Positions 33,529-46,248 of a DNA stretch of 64,000 nucleotides are shown here, one piece after another. Every line of letters begins with the position of its first letter. Position 1 is the first letter of the stretch. The translations under genes were made by a program, and so were the position numbers. The DNA lies in the NCBI GenBank assembly GCA_032768795.1, contig CP136491.1, positions 2,108,001 to 2,172,000 on the forward strand. The letters are read 5' to 3'. The notes under the pieces are model-generated. The model was not told the origin of the DNA. It worked only from the letters and a program-made list of their open reading frames with translations, and searched no databases. The stretch comes from Tremella fuciformis (lineage: Eukaryota; Basidiomycota; Tremellomycetes; Tremellales; Tremellaceae).

Positions 33529-36014
33529 ATGGCGAAGGTCCTAGCTCCTACAATGCCCGGTCGTAGCGTATGTTTGTCGCCCTTTCCCCCTCCACACCTC
33601 TGCCCCCGGTAAAGTCGCTCGCTGAAGATCGTAGGGACTGGATTACTTGGCGGGACGTCTACCGGAAACGCAGATCGTGAGTCGTCCGGACCGCTATACG
33701 ATCTTGTCGAGCGTCACTCAATCCAGACCTACGAGGTCGATTGTGTCAAAATTGTCAAAGATGCTCTTCAGGACCTGGACGACATGCCCGAGGACGCATT
33801 CACCGAGGATGCACTGTGGAGAGATCAGTTGGCAATGTGTGGTACCTTCCGGACCATCTATGGTGGGAAGAGCATCCGAGCCGCATGGAAAGAGATAGGG
33901 AAGGAAAGGAAACCGGCAAACTTCAAGCTTGTGGAAGGGTCGGCCAAGGTTACCTGGTTGGGAGCAACGAGTTCGTTTGTGGAAGGCATGTTCGAGTTTG
34001 AGACAATGGGCGGAGAGTTGCCGTCGACGTGCTCAGGCTTTGTCTAGTGCGCCCTTCAATCCATAGGTCACGCGCGACTGACGGTCAGCATCGTGCCATC
34101 CTCAGAGAAGGCTGGCGGATGGAGCATATGGTGTCTGATGACCATCCTCGAGCAATTCAAAGGATACGAACAGGAAGACCTTCGTCTCAAGTTTCCCGAG
34201 CAGTCGGCTGGAGCAATCACCAATGGGGTAGCTCACTCCGCGGATCCGGAAACGGCAGTCGAAGTCGATGCTATTGTCTTGGGAGCGGGACAGTCGGGGC
34301 TCTGCGTCGCCAGCTACCTTCAGTCCAGTGGGGTGAAGTACCTCGCACTGGAGAGGAACAAGCAGATCGGGGACAATTGGGCGTTAAGATATGATTGTCT
34401 CAAGGTGGGTGTCTACTCCTGATTGTCCGAAATGGTCTGACAGCTATAGCTGCACACCCCCCATCAATTCAGTAGGTCGGAATCATTGCGTGACCTTGAC
34501 TGGAAAGACTCATCTCAATAGATGACCTAGCCTTTGGCCCGACATTCACCAAGTCCAAGGGTTACAGTGAATGGCTGACGAAGGATGAGCTGGCAAAGGG
34601 ATACCGCGATCATGTGGCGCGCTTCCACATTGTGAGTCGAAGAGCGAGGACTATATTGAAACTCAGAATGTTTGGACATCCAGCAACGTTGTCTCTTGTC
34701 AGCATTCCAAGGACACGATGCTCTGGACACTCAAAGTCGACCGAGAAGGTACAATCTATACCGTGATTGGTCGGCACTTGATCTTGTCTACCGGGCCGGG
34801 CGGCACCCTTCCCATCCGGCCCACCTATCCTGGGAGGGAGCTATTCCAAGGCGAGGTCCTGCATTCGAAAGACTTCAAGTCCGCAGCTGGCTGGAAGGGC
34901 AAGAAGGGTTTGGTCATCGGGACCGCAAACACGGGTGAGCAGCAATAGCGCATCTTGACCTAGCTAAGAACAAGGACACGACGTTGCCGAAGATATGCTG
35001 AACTGTGGCCTTTCCTCGATCACCATGGCTCAACGGGGTAAGACTTGTAAGTCATACAACCACGTCCATCATCTTTGTCGGATCTGACCGTCTCAGTCGT
35101 CTTACCCCGCGACTACAATACTACATTCTTCAACAGTAGGTTACATCAGCGCGACCAGATCAACGCGGCTCATATGTCAGTGGTCTGGACCCCGGAAAGG
35201 TCTGGAGAGTTGGCAGATAGGTACTTCTGGGCTCCTCCTGTTCAAGTCGCCAGATTGGCGACGATGAACTTCTTTGACCCACTGTTCGCTCAAGACGTGT
35301 CAGAATATCTCATTCCTTCTGGTGCCCGCGTCTGATCAAACAGGGAGCGATTCGACAAACTCGAGGAAGCTGGTTTCAAGCTCGACCGAGGTGGTGACTT
35401 TATCGTGAGTCCGAAACCCGACGTGACCGTGCCCGCGCTGAGAGCAGGAAATGCTGCTTGTCAAATTTGGTGGACACTTCATGGACCACGGGTGTTCTGC
35501 CAAAATATCTGACGGCTTGGTAGGTCCCCTATCAATGATGTTGCACGCGCTCGCTAAGAGCTCCTAGATCAAGATGAAGAGCGATGCTGCACCGGCCGCC
35601 TATACCTCTCGAGGTCTCAAGTTCTCAGATGGTTCAGAGGTGGAAGCAGACGTCATCGTCTTTGCTACAGGATTCGAAAAGGACACGACCGAGTCTGCAG
35701 CAAAGATTGTAGGGGAAGAGATCGCCAGTCAATTGGACGCGTAAGTCTATGTCGGGGCTGCCGAGAAAAAGCTGAAAGACAGCTTCTGGGGATGTGACCA
35801 GGAAGGAGAGGTGCGAGGAGCGTTCAAGCCTTGTGGTTGTGAGCAGTCATCTCCGGCTAAGGGATCATCTGCTCATTCATCAGACCCAACCCTCTGGATG
35901 ACCGGGGGTGGTTGTGGTCATGCCAGGTACTACACTCGATTCGTCGCGATGCAGATCAAGGCGGACTTGCTGGGGCGACCACTGAAGATCTACACCAAGA
36001 CTCCGGCTGCCTAA
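33529..36014 (+). CDS. SnoaL-like domain fused to flavin-containing monooxygenase
   Basis: After a short leader exon (MAKVLAPTMPGRS) the protein has an NTF2/SnoaL-like domain of about 170 residues (RDQLAMCGTFRTIYGGKSIRAA; GGWSIWCLMTILEQF). The oxygenase follows: FAD motif VLGAGQSGLC, GDNWALRYDCL, the signature FQGEVLHSKDF (FxGxxxHxxxF, the FMO form rather than the BVMO form with Trp), NADPH motif VIGTANTGHD, and VFATGFEKD. About eight short introns are needed. The stop is TAA at 36012-36014. Such enzymes insert one oxygen atom with NADPH. In this cluster it may hydroxylate or Baeyer-Villiger-oxidise the substrate before ring cleavage; which one cannot be decided from sequence. Confidence 0.82.
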
Positions 36015-36418
36015 ATACATCATTGTGTCGACGTGTCTGCTAGATCTGCTTGACTCTTCTGGGGTGGGGAATATGCATGCCATCTTCGTGAAGATCTGGA
36101 CAATTACCATGACGGGGAAGAGGCTTACGCGTCCTTTGCCTTCGGCCATGTGATCGGTATGTCGTAAGCAGATCTTGCCCCGGTCTTTCGCCTTTACCGT
36201 TCCTATGGTACGCCCTGAGTCCCGCGGAGTCCCGGTCATCGGGGAATCGGGACCAACTCCGGGCAATTGTGCCAACTGCCCGCCCCGCAGATCCAGTGAT
36301 TGTCCGGTACCCGGAGAAGCCGTGGCCGTATCCTCTGTCACCTGGTCGAGCAGATGTACATTTATGTTGCGCATTATGAATCGCCAGCCGCACAGACGGA
36401 TCGAAATCGAGAGGTGGC
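36015..36418. promoter_or_regulatory. Permease promoter with a TTGTCCG motif
   Basis: TTGTCCGG is at 36300-36307 and a related CCGGGCAATTG about 30 bp upstream, roughly 115 bp before the permease ATG. Otherwise nothing was recognised in this 400-bp region. Confidence 0.5.
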
Positions 36419-38872
36419 ATGTCGACAAGCTCGCACGGATCACCCATCGAAATGTCAGAAGTCGAGCAAAAGGTAGGCCCTGGACCATCAGGTCCGAGCT
36501 GACCATGACCAGGGCGACATTATCGAGCTCGAGAATCATCATGCTGGAGTGCAGAGTAAGGTAAATGCACATGAACGTGCCCAAGTCACACATGGTGCGA
36601 CGGCCGATATCGAACCTACCCTGGGATGGAGGACGTGGGTTGTGTACGCCGGTCAGTCATCGATCCGAAGATATGATTTGGCAAGCTCACGATATAAGCA
36701 TGCTGCTTGATGTGTTTCGGTATTAACTAGTGAGAAGACTGCATCTGCTCTGCAACAACCTCACGCTCACACGTCAGCGCCGTCTCAGCCTGCGGTTTCT
36801 GGCTTTCATGTGAGTGACAAGCTATCCGTGAACGTCCGGAGTGACTTAGGGTAGATGTCATCCCTCAGATTGGAGGTGCCAACATTTCCATCTGGTTCGC
36901 CGAAGGTGAACTCGTGACCCAAGTCGCACTGACACCCTTCATCGGACAATGTGGGTCACCACAGACAAGACCGTGCACGGGGGCTGAATGATCAGTGTCA
37001 GACTTCGGCTCACCCAGCCGAAGGGTCTTGGCCGTGGTGATGGCTATACTTGGCTCGATGGGACTCTTCATCGCCGGATCTGTCAACACGATGAACAAAG
37101 CCGTGAGCGCAATGATTCTTGTACGAGAGTGCATCCTGAGTGTAGATTATTGGCATTGCATTCACTGGATTCAGTCTCATCACATACCAGGTTCTTTTTG
37201 CCATCACAGCCGAGTTCGTCTAACCTGATCAATACGAGGCGGAAGTGCTGACATATCCAGGGTCATCCCTCATCGGATGCGAGGTCTGGCTCTGGGAGCA
37301 CAATATTCGATCCTCGGTCTAGGTGGACTGCTCAACAACCTGATGGGGGGCGCCATAATCAAAGCCAATGTGGTCAACGGCTGGCGATGGAACCTCTACA
37401 TCTCGGCTGGGCTTCAGCTGCTGGGAACCGTCACGTTGATCGCCTTCTATCGTCCGCTGTATCTCGATGTCGAGGAGCCTCCATACTTCGAGAGGATCAA
37501 GAAGCGGATCGACTGGATCGGCAACCTATTGTGGATCTGCGCATTCATCTCGCTCATGTTCGGTCTCATCTCGGGTGGCAACCTGTACCCCTGGAAGAGT
37601 GCTGCTGTCATCGCTAGCCTTCTGGTCGGATTCGTGCTAGGCATGGCCCTCGCCGTGCACCAGATCTGGATCAAAAAGGACGGAATCTTCCAGTCAGTCT
37701 CTTGTTGCCGGCGAGACCCTCTCGCTAACAGACAGTCACTCACTGTTCGAGAACCGAAACTTTGCGCTTTCCATCTTGGCGATCTTCATCGAAGGAGTCG
37801 TCTATGTAACTCTCAATATCTGGTCACCACAGCAGACAGGCACACTGTATACTTCCGACCCCGTACTACTTGGTCTCCACTTCACCGTGTTGTTGATCTT
37901 CGCCAGTCTGATTTCCCTCTTTGCCGGTTGGTACTCGAAGAAGTTCAGGCGCGTCAAGGAGCTTCTCGTGGCTGGATACCTTGTGGGTCTTGGAGGGGTG
38001 CAAGGTACCCGACAGGGACTGACAAAAGATCATCGCTTGCGGTTTGATCGGCTTCGCGCTTTGCAAGCCAGGAGAAACGCACAACGGTGAGCTCTCAAGG
38101 CCGTGCCAAGCACAAGCTGAAGTCGACCAGCTCTGAGCTACGCAAGCTTCTTCCTTGTGGGATTCGGATTCGGTCCTCCGTCAGTCCCGCTTGAAGACGT
38201 GCCTTCGATGATCGATGGCTGATAAATAGTGAAGGACTTATCCTTGCTGTCGCTCTTCTGGCAGTGAATGCAGAGTTGAGCGGTATCGCTACGGCCGTGA
38301 GTCTTCACAAAGGTATCGCCCGTCAGACTGATATTCAGCATATCATCGGCATCCGTTCTATGGGTGGCACAAGTGAGCATCGCCATTCGGGCCACGGGTA
38401 GTAGTTGATGAGTCTCAGTTGCGGCCGCTATCGCGAGCGGTATCTTCACAGCCAAAATCGGCGGCTCGCTCGTACCCACAATCGCCAAGTATGCTAGTGA
38501 CGCCGGCGTGTCCGCCAGTGACCTGACCGAGGTCGTGACAGCGGTTGCCGGTGCTGGCGGCGCACCTGTCACGGTACCCGGTATCTCCACAGATCAGATT
38601 GCGGCCGCTCAACTGGGTCGACTGGTGGCGTATGCCGATTCTTACAAGTATCTCTTCATCTCCGTCATTCCTTGGTCCGTGCTCGGGGCTCTCGGTGAGT
38701 GATCTGGTCGTTTTCCATAGATGATCCCTAAACATTAGCCATGCTTTTCCTCCGACCCGTTCGAGACCAGATGACCTGGGTCATCGACAAACCTGTGGAG
38801 ACGGAAGAAGCACTGGGTCTGCGTGTCGCACCGGGGTCAGAGGCCGGGGCGACTACCGAGGTCGCACGTTGA
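36419..38872 (+). CDS. MFS permease, TRI12 / DHA2-like
   Basis: A cytoplasmic N-terminus of about 57 residues (exons 36419-36472 and 36513-36643) leads into GWRTWVV and the first membrane segment. GGANISIWFAEGELVTQVALTPFIGQLSD follows in pieces, then GLGGLLNNLMGGAIIKAN and GWRWNLYISAGLQLLG, the TRI12-type motif after TM5. Large hydrophobic stretches make about 14 membrane segments, and the C-terminus (PVETEEALGLRVAPG) is cytoplasmic. The stop is TGA at 38870-38872. Members export trichothecenes or move siderophores and aromatic acids. Its place in a catabolic cluster suggests uptake of the substrate or export of a toxic intermediate. Confidence 0.78.
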
Positions 38873-38978
38873 TTCGCCGAAACCCAAGCTTGAATATGTG
38901 ACCTGATCTCATACCGTATCGTACATGTACATTGAATCTGATGCAACGTACTGCATATCGCTACCATGCAAGAGATGT

Positions 38979-41812
38979 CTAGTGATTTTCGTAAGGCTGA
39001 TTGCTCAGCAAAGCCTCGTAGTCTGCCTGAAATATATTCCAGTTGGACATGTCATTGTTCGAGGGTAAGTTGATGGGGAGATCGCTGAAGAATGTGTCGT
39101 ACAGGTTTCCGTAAAGCAAGCTCGAGTCCGCGAGCACGTTGTTGTCGTCCAGCGACCTGGACGTCGACCCGTTACTCACATCAAACGGGTTTGAGCCGAG
39201 ATCCAGCGTGTGATGCTGAATGTCGCCGGGTATCGATTGTTGCGGCTGCAATGCTTCGAACATTGCGCGATTGCTGTGCTCGTGATCCAAAGAGGACTGA
39301 CCGTTGAAGAGCATGTCGAGTTCTGCTATGTTAACAAGGGCAAAAGTGTCCTCTGTGGATTAACCTGTCGCGGGGGAGTTTTGACGGGAAGCTCTACGGC
39401 TGGCCATGATGGCGGTGATCTCATGATGACTCAGGAGCTCCCTTCCACTCATCTCTTTCAGCTTTCTCAGCACGTCACAGTGAGCGGGTGAGATCCCGTA
39501 GGTGTTTGCAATTTGATCCAACCACCAGATACACTGACGGTGAGTTGGGAGAAACTCTGGCAGGATAGGCTTGCCTGAGTCAGTGATTCGGTCCCATGGC
39601 GCGAAGCTCTGCTGTCTGCGGCGGCCGAGTTGGACAAATGGATGATACCCGCTTGAAACAAGCTTTTTGATTAGCATTGTTCATCATTTCGAAGGCACCT
39701 TTCTTACATGAAGACTACCGCGGATGGAAAGCGGTACAGTCCAAAATTCATTTCCATCATGCGCACTGTTTCGCAAATGCCGTTGGCCGCATCGGTGCAG
39801 ATGGTGTGAGAGGCCACTTGTTTGCCATTGCGATTGAAGGTGGTGGTCTCCTTCATGTGCCTTCGGTGTACGAGGATCAGACAGCAGTAATACCACTAAC
39901 GATTAGTGGCTTGAAGGGAACTGAAACTTCGCAGACTCACCAATTTGAGCAGAAGCCTATGAGGGGGCGTGCTCAGTGACGCCGTCTGCACGTACACATC
40001 TCCAGCTTGTTTCACCCAGGCGATCAGAGACTCGTCCATGTCTTTGACACCGCTCCCGTGTGTGTGGTGAGACTTTCGCTTGCTCGGTGAGATCCCGTCG
40101 AGGATTTTCTCGATGAGCACCATCAACTTGACGAACGCGTTGAAATTTGAGACTGTCAGGCAGCGGACGCCGTCAAACTGCCCCGCGATACCGGGGATGA
40201 CCATGCGTGCGTCCGTTTCCCACATGGCGTACTCGTCGCTCTCGGTAGTGGACGGAAGTGGTATAGCCTGGCGTCATTCATTAGCTGAGGCGCAATCCAG
40301 AACGACTTGCAATAGTCTCTCGTCTGAGCACGTATGGCTTCCCCATGATCATGCTGATGTATTTGTCGACCGCGTAGCCTGCGGTCATTGGGGATCCGTT
40401 TGATTATTCCAAAACTCACAGAACCAGATAACGCGCCTTCGCTCCTCTTCCTTGTAGCCCACCTGTGGATTGTCTGAGTGAAGATTAAGGAAAAGAGCCA
40501 GTCGCAGCGCTTGACCGCAGTATTCCCAGCCCGACCGAAGCTTATTTTGTCCCAACTGTGGTTGATAGGTGCGCGGTCGACCCAAGTTGGCACCCACCTC
40601 GCGTATAGTCATTACAAGCAGTGCTTGTACCGTGTGAATATCACCACCGCCAACCTCCATCTCTTGTCGACGCATCTCGGCACGATGCAAGAAAAAGTCT
40701 CCAATCAGCAACGAGTTGTCCGCATTCAATCTGCCCCTTCAGCTACATCTTTTGACCCGAGGAAGTAGCTCGCCCAGGCAAACGACTTTCAGGAGCCATC
40801 TCCCGGGTCTGTCGCTGCAAGTCCAGGCGGCAACAGACTGACATGATGGCGTCATGAAGCATGGGGTACTTTGTTGGGGCATTGAGCTGATCATACGATG
40901 GTCGGTAGAGGACCGGCCAGCTCTGAGAGGTCAGTCAGAAGAGCTCTAGTACGTCCTTGAGGAGGATCAATATGACGCACCGGGTGCACGAAACACCAGT
41001 ATATACTATCGATATCAGCTTCTAGCCGCTTTAGGCTCTATGCGGACGGTGCTGACTAGTACAGACCCCGAGTGACATCAGGGTGTTCTGCCATCTTGGC
41101 TAAATCAACCTCGGTAGCTCCACCACCGGTTGCAATGGGCAGTATGAGAGCCTCATGCCCAGTGATCGGTGGGGCACTGGCTTGAGGCCCGGAAGGCACA
41201 TCCTGGGGCAGGATATCCATATAGTAGTACACTCCGGGGCCTTCAGCTTGTAGTATCCGGTCTGTGACAAGGGAACCCGAGTCGGAGGGGTTGGAAGCAC
41301 CAGTCGGATGAGAGTGGACCTCGACGTGGACCGGGCTTATATGGGGAGGGGACGAGGGGTCTGGATAGACGTTGACAAGAGGAGGTGGCGGACCCTGGAG
41401 ATGTAAAGGAGGCGAGCGAGAGTCGTCACTCGATTGCTGATCGGCGTCTAGTGCTGCTAGTGACTCATTACGAGGCTTCTTCTTGACCTTTGGTCCCCTG
41501 ACCGTGAGTCTCGCCGAACTGATCCGCGATTGAGTGACTTTGGGGACCCACCGACGCTGCACCGGGTTGTACGTACACGGTACGCTGTTCTTCATACATG
41601 CCTCGCACGGATCCCCTCCAGAACACTGTATCATTTGAGCCAGCGTCGCGAACCGCGGCAAGCGGATCTGAGCTCACCCTCGCCTTCTTCTTGGCGCACA
41701 TGACACATGCCTGCCTGACCATGGGTCGCGTCAGATTGAGCCTCTTCCGCTTTACAGGCCTCGCGGCTGATTCCTCCTCTGGCGAGCTCACAGACCGTGA
41801 CTGCAAACTCAT
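38979..41812 (-). CDS. Zn2Cys6 transcription factor, likely cluster regulator
   Basis: The first two exons form a zinc cluster, CVMCAKKKAR joined to QCSGGDPCEACMKNSVPC. A Ser/Pro-rich linker with a basic KVKKKPR patch follows, then a fungal transcription-factor domain (SWPVLYRPSYDQL; LHDAIMSVCCRLDLQRQ; GQALRLALFLNLHSDNP; RRRVIWFCEFWNN). The acidic, Asn/Asp-rich C-terminus (NPFDVSNGS...QPYENH) resembles an activation domain. At least six introns are required. It sits inside the catabolic cluster, between the permease and the thiolase, so it is the best candidate to bind the TTGTCCG motifs. That link is an inference from position and from the CGG content of the motif. Confidence 0.83.
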
Positions 41813-42000
41813 GTTGGCTCAAGTTGGCTCAAGGTGGATGAATGAAAAGCACATGATATGACTGCCGGGCCCCTTGCTCGTACCCCGTGGTGGCCAACAT
41901 TCAACAGATTTCCCGAAAAGGCAAGGGGGCTGATGTAAGACCGAAGGCATTCCGGATAGCACCGACGATTCATGGGTCATATGCAACTCAAAGACGGGAA

Positions 42001-42022
42001 GGGGGGGGGGGGGGGGGGGGGG
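42001..42022 (+). repeat. G22 homopolymer
   Basis: Twenty-two consecutive G followed by aggggac, between the regulator start (41812) and the thiolase end (42088). Its exact length may be affected by assembly. Confidence 0.8.
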
Positions 42023-42087
42023 AGGGGACTACGTGTCCGAGACAGACTTCTCGGCCTTGGCCTTGGGCGTCGCGTTGGTTGCAATTG

Positions 42088-43780
42088 TCAAACAACAAAG
42101 ATCGCAGCCGCACCCATCCTCACACGGATCAGCATCGAGACGCTCATGTGTTGCTGCACATACCCGGACCCGATACACATGCTCGTGCACAGAATCTGCT
42201 TATCCTTGATGCCACGTCGATGGAGTTCATGCAGACCTGTCACGACTTGCCTGACACCCGTGGCGCCAAGAGGGTGCCCAAGAGCGCTGATGGTAAGAGC
42301 GAAGCATCACACTATAGATGTCCACTCACATGGCTCCCCCGTTGACATTGACCTTGCCGATGTCCAGTTTCAGCTCGTCCACACAGTACGCATACCTGAT
42401 CATCAACGATTGAGCTTGAGTGCCTCGTGTTCTCACATCGATCCGAAGGCCTCATTCAACTGCTCATCAGTGTGCTATCAGAAACTGTGCCAGACGGGAC
42501 CAGCCTCCCACAGATCGACCTCTTCCTTCTCGAGGCCTGCCCGACGGAGAACGGCCCTGTGTGCGGTCAGTCGGGGTGACCATGCACGAGACGCCGACTC
42601 ACGGGATCGCAGCGACTGGTCCAACTCCCATGACCCTGGGCGTAACGCCGACCACACTGGTCGCGATGTGCGTTGCCAAGACTGGCAACTCGAGCTCTTC
42701 AGCCTTGTCTCTTCGCATCATGACGACCATGGCTGCTCCGTCCGTCACCTGAGAAGAGTTGGGCCCCGTGGATCGCTCGTCGCCCATCCCTTTGAAGGCG
42801 GGTCGGGCCTTTGCCATGTCTTCCATGGTCACTCCGTGCCGGATGCCATCGTCCTTGTCCACGGTCACCTGGCGAAGTCCTTGACTGTGATCTTCCGGAT
42901 CGATGTAGACGCTAGTCGTGATCGGCATGATTTCTGCGGTAAAGCGACCCTCTTTTTGTGCCGCGGACGCCCGAGCATGAGAGAGGTGGCCGTATTCATC
43001 CTGTTGTTTCCTGGAGACCTTGTAATCGAGCGCCAGCATCTCCGAGGTCCAGCCCATTGGCTGGCATCAGCCCGTCTCTCATCCGCGTCCTGGCTGCCGC
43101 GCTTTACCAACCTTTGCACAATCGACCGCGGTCTCCATGCCCAGGATGGCCGGCTCACTGAAAACAGGTGTAGGGCGAGGGCTGAGGATCAGACCAGTGG
43201 TCTAGAAGCGAACAAGACCCACTGATGCGACATGCTCTCGTACCCTGCAGCGATCCCAATGCTGATATCTCCCGCTCGTATGCTGTCACTGACATGTCGG
43301 ATGGCCATCAATCCCGAGCTGCACAGTCGGTTCACAGCTTGTGATGGAGTGGTCTCCGGGAACCCAGCGGCCAGAGCCGCAGCTCGAACCTCGTAACAAG
43401 GCGATGGTGGATGGCATGTTCCTAACAACAGTCGGCACTCGATAGCACAAGAAGAAGGTGAATATCGCACCGACGACGATGTCTTCGACACAAGCAGGAT
43501 CTATTCCGCTGAGCTCCAGACCGCTCTTCAGGGTGGCGTAGAGGAGCGTGTCGGACGTTGTCTCGCGGAATCCGCCCTTCTTGGCTCTGGTTAAAGCTGT
43601 GCGTCGCGCAAACTAGGTAGCTGAGCGCGAGAGACGAGGTGGAATGACGAATGAAATACGGACCGTGATGACCACGTCGTTCCTGTTTGGAGTGAACGCT
43701 CCTGCCTGTTGAGCATAGCACCGTGTCAAACAGGGTCTGCGGGGTCGAAGAAAGGCTCTGATTCCCAACGGGGTGTACAT
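42088..43780 (-). CDS. 3-oxoacyl-CoA / 3-oxoadipyl-CoA thiolase with mitochondrial-type leader
   Basis: The start at 43780 gives MYTPLGIRAFLRPRRPCLTR, an Arg-rich, acid-free leader typical of mitochondrial import. NDVVIT, RAKKGGFRETTSDTLL, the catalytic Cys in NRLCSSGLMAI and GGYES-like AAGYESMS follow. GWTSEMLALDYKVSRKQQDEY, NEAFGS, VNVNGGAIALGHPLGATG with catalytic His, and CMCIGSGMGAA with the second Cys complete the enzyme, which ends IFVV. No peroxisomal SKL-type signal is present. About six introns occur. Thiolases of this family split 3-oxoadipyl-CoA into succinyl-CoA and acetyl-CoA, the last step of the beta-ketoadipate pathway. General fatty-acid thiolase activity is an alternative. 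Confidence 0.83.
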
Positions 43781-44043
43781 GATGGTCGTGCAGTACTCAT
43801 ACGGTCACACTGCATCTCTATAGTCAGTTACACAATCTCACCGGAGCATACAAGTACATCCACCGGGACGGACTGGCTGGACGAGGAATCCCGGAGCATT
43901 GAGAATGGCCGGTGACTTGCTCTCCTCCGCATCTTCGTCCATTCATCGGGAAAACTAGCTCCCCACCCTCCATCCCTCCCTTTCAGCATGATCAGGACAA
44001 GTGATGTACACTCGTGTTCCACTTGTCGACTGTGTACAACAGC

Positions 44044-46212
44044 ATGTTTACATCAAACTTCCTCACCATCCCTGCGACGGGCCGTCGCGTCTTCTACCTT
44101 CGCTCCACGCCTTCGGGGAACAAGGCAGCGACTCCCCTCGTAGCTGTTCACGGGTTGGGCAGGTAGGTAATCAGTTCCTTCGGCGATGTTGAGACTGATT
44201 GTCAGCGCCTCGACGTACTGGTTACCTGCTTTGGAGGCCTCTGGTCAGTGTGAACGCCGTGACGTCTTCGCGTACGATTTTGGCGGTCATGGATTGAGCG
44301 ATCTCCATCGGCTAGATCATCTGACGCTCGATGATCTGGTCCAGGAGTTGAGAGACGTTCTGGGCGTCCTTCATCTCGATCGTGTGATCCTGCTGGTGCA
44401 TTCAATGAATGGAGTGAGTGACAGCTCGTGCCCAGACCCATTGTCTACACTGACGATCAGATGGTCGGCTCCCTATTCTCTGAGCGTTTCGCAGACATGG
44501 TTGAACGCTTGATCCTCGTCAATCCGATAAGGAACCCTTCTGAGACTACGAGACAGGCCATGACGAGCCGGGCGGAAGCAGCGTCGACCGTGGAGGGGTT
44601 GGGCGGGATCGCCAATACCGTCATCACATCGGCAGTGAGCAAAACCTGCGCCGCGTCCGACCGCACGACGACCGCCTTGATCCGGCTCCTCATTGCATCC
44701 ACCAAACCGGCCGCCTATGCCGCCGCGTGCTGCGCTATAGCGTCTGCACCTGTCGTCGGTCACGCTAGGAGCGTCCCACATCATTTTGTCGGTGGAGACG
44801 AGGACTACCTGGCTCCACCCCAATCAATCATGGCGTGGGCTGAGGAGATGGATGGGACACACATCATTCTCGATCAAGTGGGTCACTGGGCTGCACTGGA
44901 AGCCCCTCAATTGGTCGGTAGACAGATTACGCAGATATTGTCGCCAAGGTGGATGAGCTTTGCTTTTGTGACAAAGCTTATACCAGTTTTCACCATCTGT
45001 TCCTCGCCGAGTTCCGCTCGTCGAACATCTATACTATCGGATTCGATGTGGGAACCGGAAAACTTTCAATGGCTTATACGAATCAGACATCAGACGGAGG
45101 CCACAGCTGGCTCGAGGCTCGTGGGAATACGCTCTATGCTACCGTTTGGAGCGATCCGCCCACTGTCTCCGCCTATCGCATTGACCGCGGTCAGTTTTGC
45201 CCGACCATCGGGGTCCTTCGGACGGTACCCAGCGTAGCTCTGTCGGGCTACGTCTGCGCCGGTAGTAGAGTTTTGTACTCTGCTTGTGGACCGCAAGTCG
45301 ACGTCTTTGAGCTTGACGAGGGTGGTGGTCTAAGCGACAAAGGGGCGATGCAGACCTTCAAGTTGAGGGAGGAAGAGAGTCCCGGCACGGGAGAGCAGAT
45401 GGACTTTGGCGGCTTGCGTCACGGTGGACATGTGAGTCACTTTTACAGAAGGCATTCGCGCTCATCTCAGAGCTGTGACCTGTCTCCCGATGGGACCAAA
45501 CTATACGTGGCGGATATGTGAGTGGTGGATATGCCAGTTGGCACTTACGATCAGCGGCCACAATTGTGTATGGATGTTTTACGTCGATCAGCAGACTGGT
45601 CTTCTCGAGTTCGCATCGAAAAACATCGCTCACCGAGCCCACGATGGACCACGGCACGTCTGGCCACATCCCAACGGGCGTATAGTCTACTCTCTCCAAG
45701 AACACTCTTCCGTTAGTGGCTATTCCCGGGGGACGATTCTTCGCCGGGAGACGAACTCTGATTCGCAGTTCATTGATGTCCTTGCATTGAATGGCAGCAA
45801 GCTAGAATGGCTCGAAAGCGCTAGCATTCTTCCAGAAGGGACCAGCTGCGACCATTATTGGGGGGACGAAGTGCGACTGTCGCCGGCGGCAGAAATCCTC
45901 TTTGGGTCTACTCGTGGACTTGATGCGGCGACCAAAGGCTATGTAGCAGCTTGGGAGATCGACAAGAATGGTCGACTTTTGGAAGGACTAGAGCCTCGGC
46001 ATCGTCTACAGACGCGGACCTCTGGCGGCTGGGCTAACGCTATTGCTGTTTGCCCTGATCAGGGTCCTTCTGGTCAGATCTACCTCACGTTGACAGACAG
46101 TGAGGAGGGATTTGTGCAGATGTTGTCGTATGATAGAGTCACTGGTTTCACCATTCTAGACGAGCTCAAGCTGCAATCTGGAGGGGGCGCCAGTGTCTGT
46201 GTCTGGTTGTAG
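44044..46212 (+). CDS. Fusion of enol-lactone hydrolase-like domain and muconate/carboxymuconate cyclase beta-propeller
   Basis: Six exons (44044-44162, 44206-44413, 44461-44948, 44987-45431, 45471-45517 and 45555-46212) keep one frame and give about 654 residues. Residues 1-272 are an alpha/beta hydrolase with VAVHGLG, FGGHGLSDL, the nucleophile LLVHSMNG, Asp in GGDEDYLAPP and His in QVGHWAALEAP. The rest is a seven-bladed lactonase-like domain (FHHLFLAEFRSSNIYTIGFD; CDLSPDGTKLYVADIGHN; DGPRHVWPHPNGRIVYSLQE; YWGDEVRLSPAAEILFGSTRG), the fold of fungal muconate and 3-carboxymuconate lactonizing enzymes. The hydrolase frame has no stop before the 38-bp junction intron at 44949-44986, and the cyclase has no ATG of its own at its start. 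The two domains would catalyse consecutive steps to 3-oxoadipate. Confidence 0.8.
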
Positions 46213-46248
46213 ATCATACGATGCATGTGTCCATCTTACTTTTGCGTC

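Noticed and set aside
44044..44948. Treating the hydrolase and cyclase as two separate genes
   Set aside because: The hydrolase frame has no stop before the junction and the cyclase has no start codon near its first strand, so a fused gene is the simpler reading.
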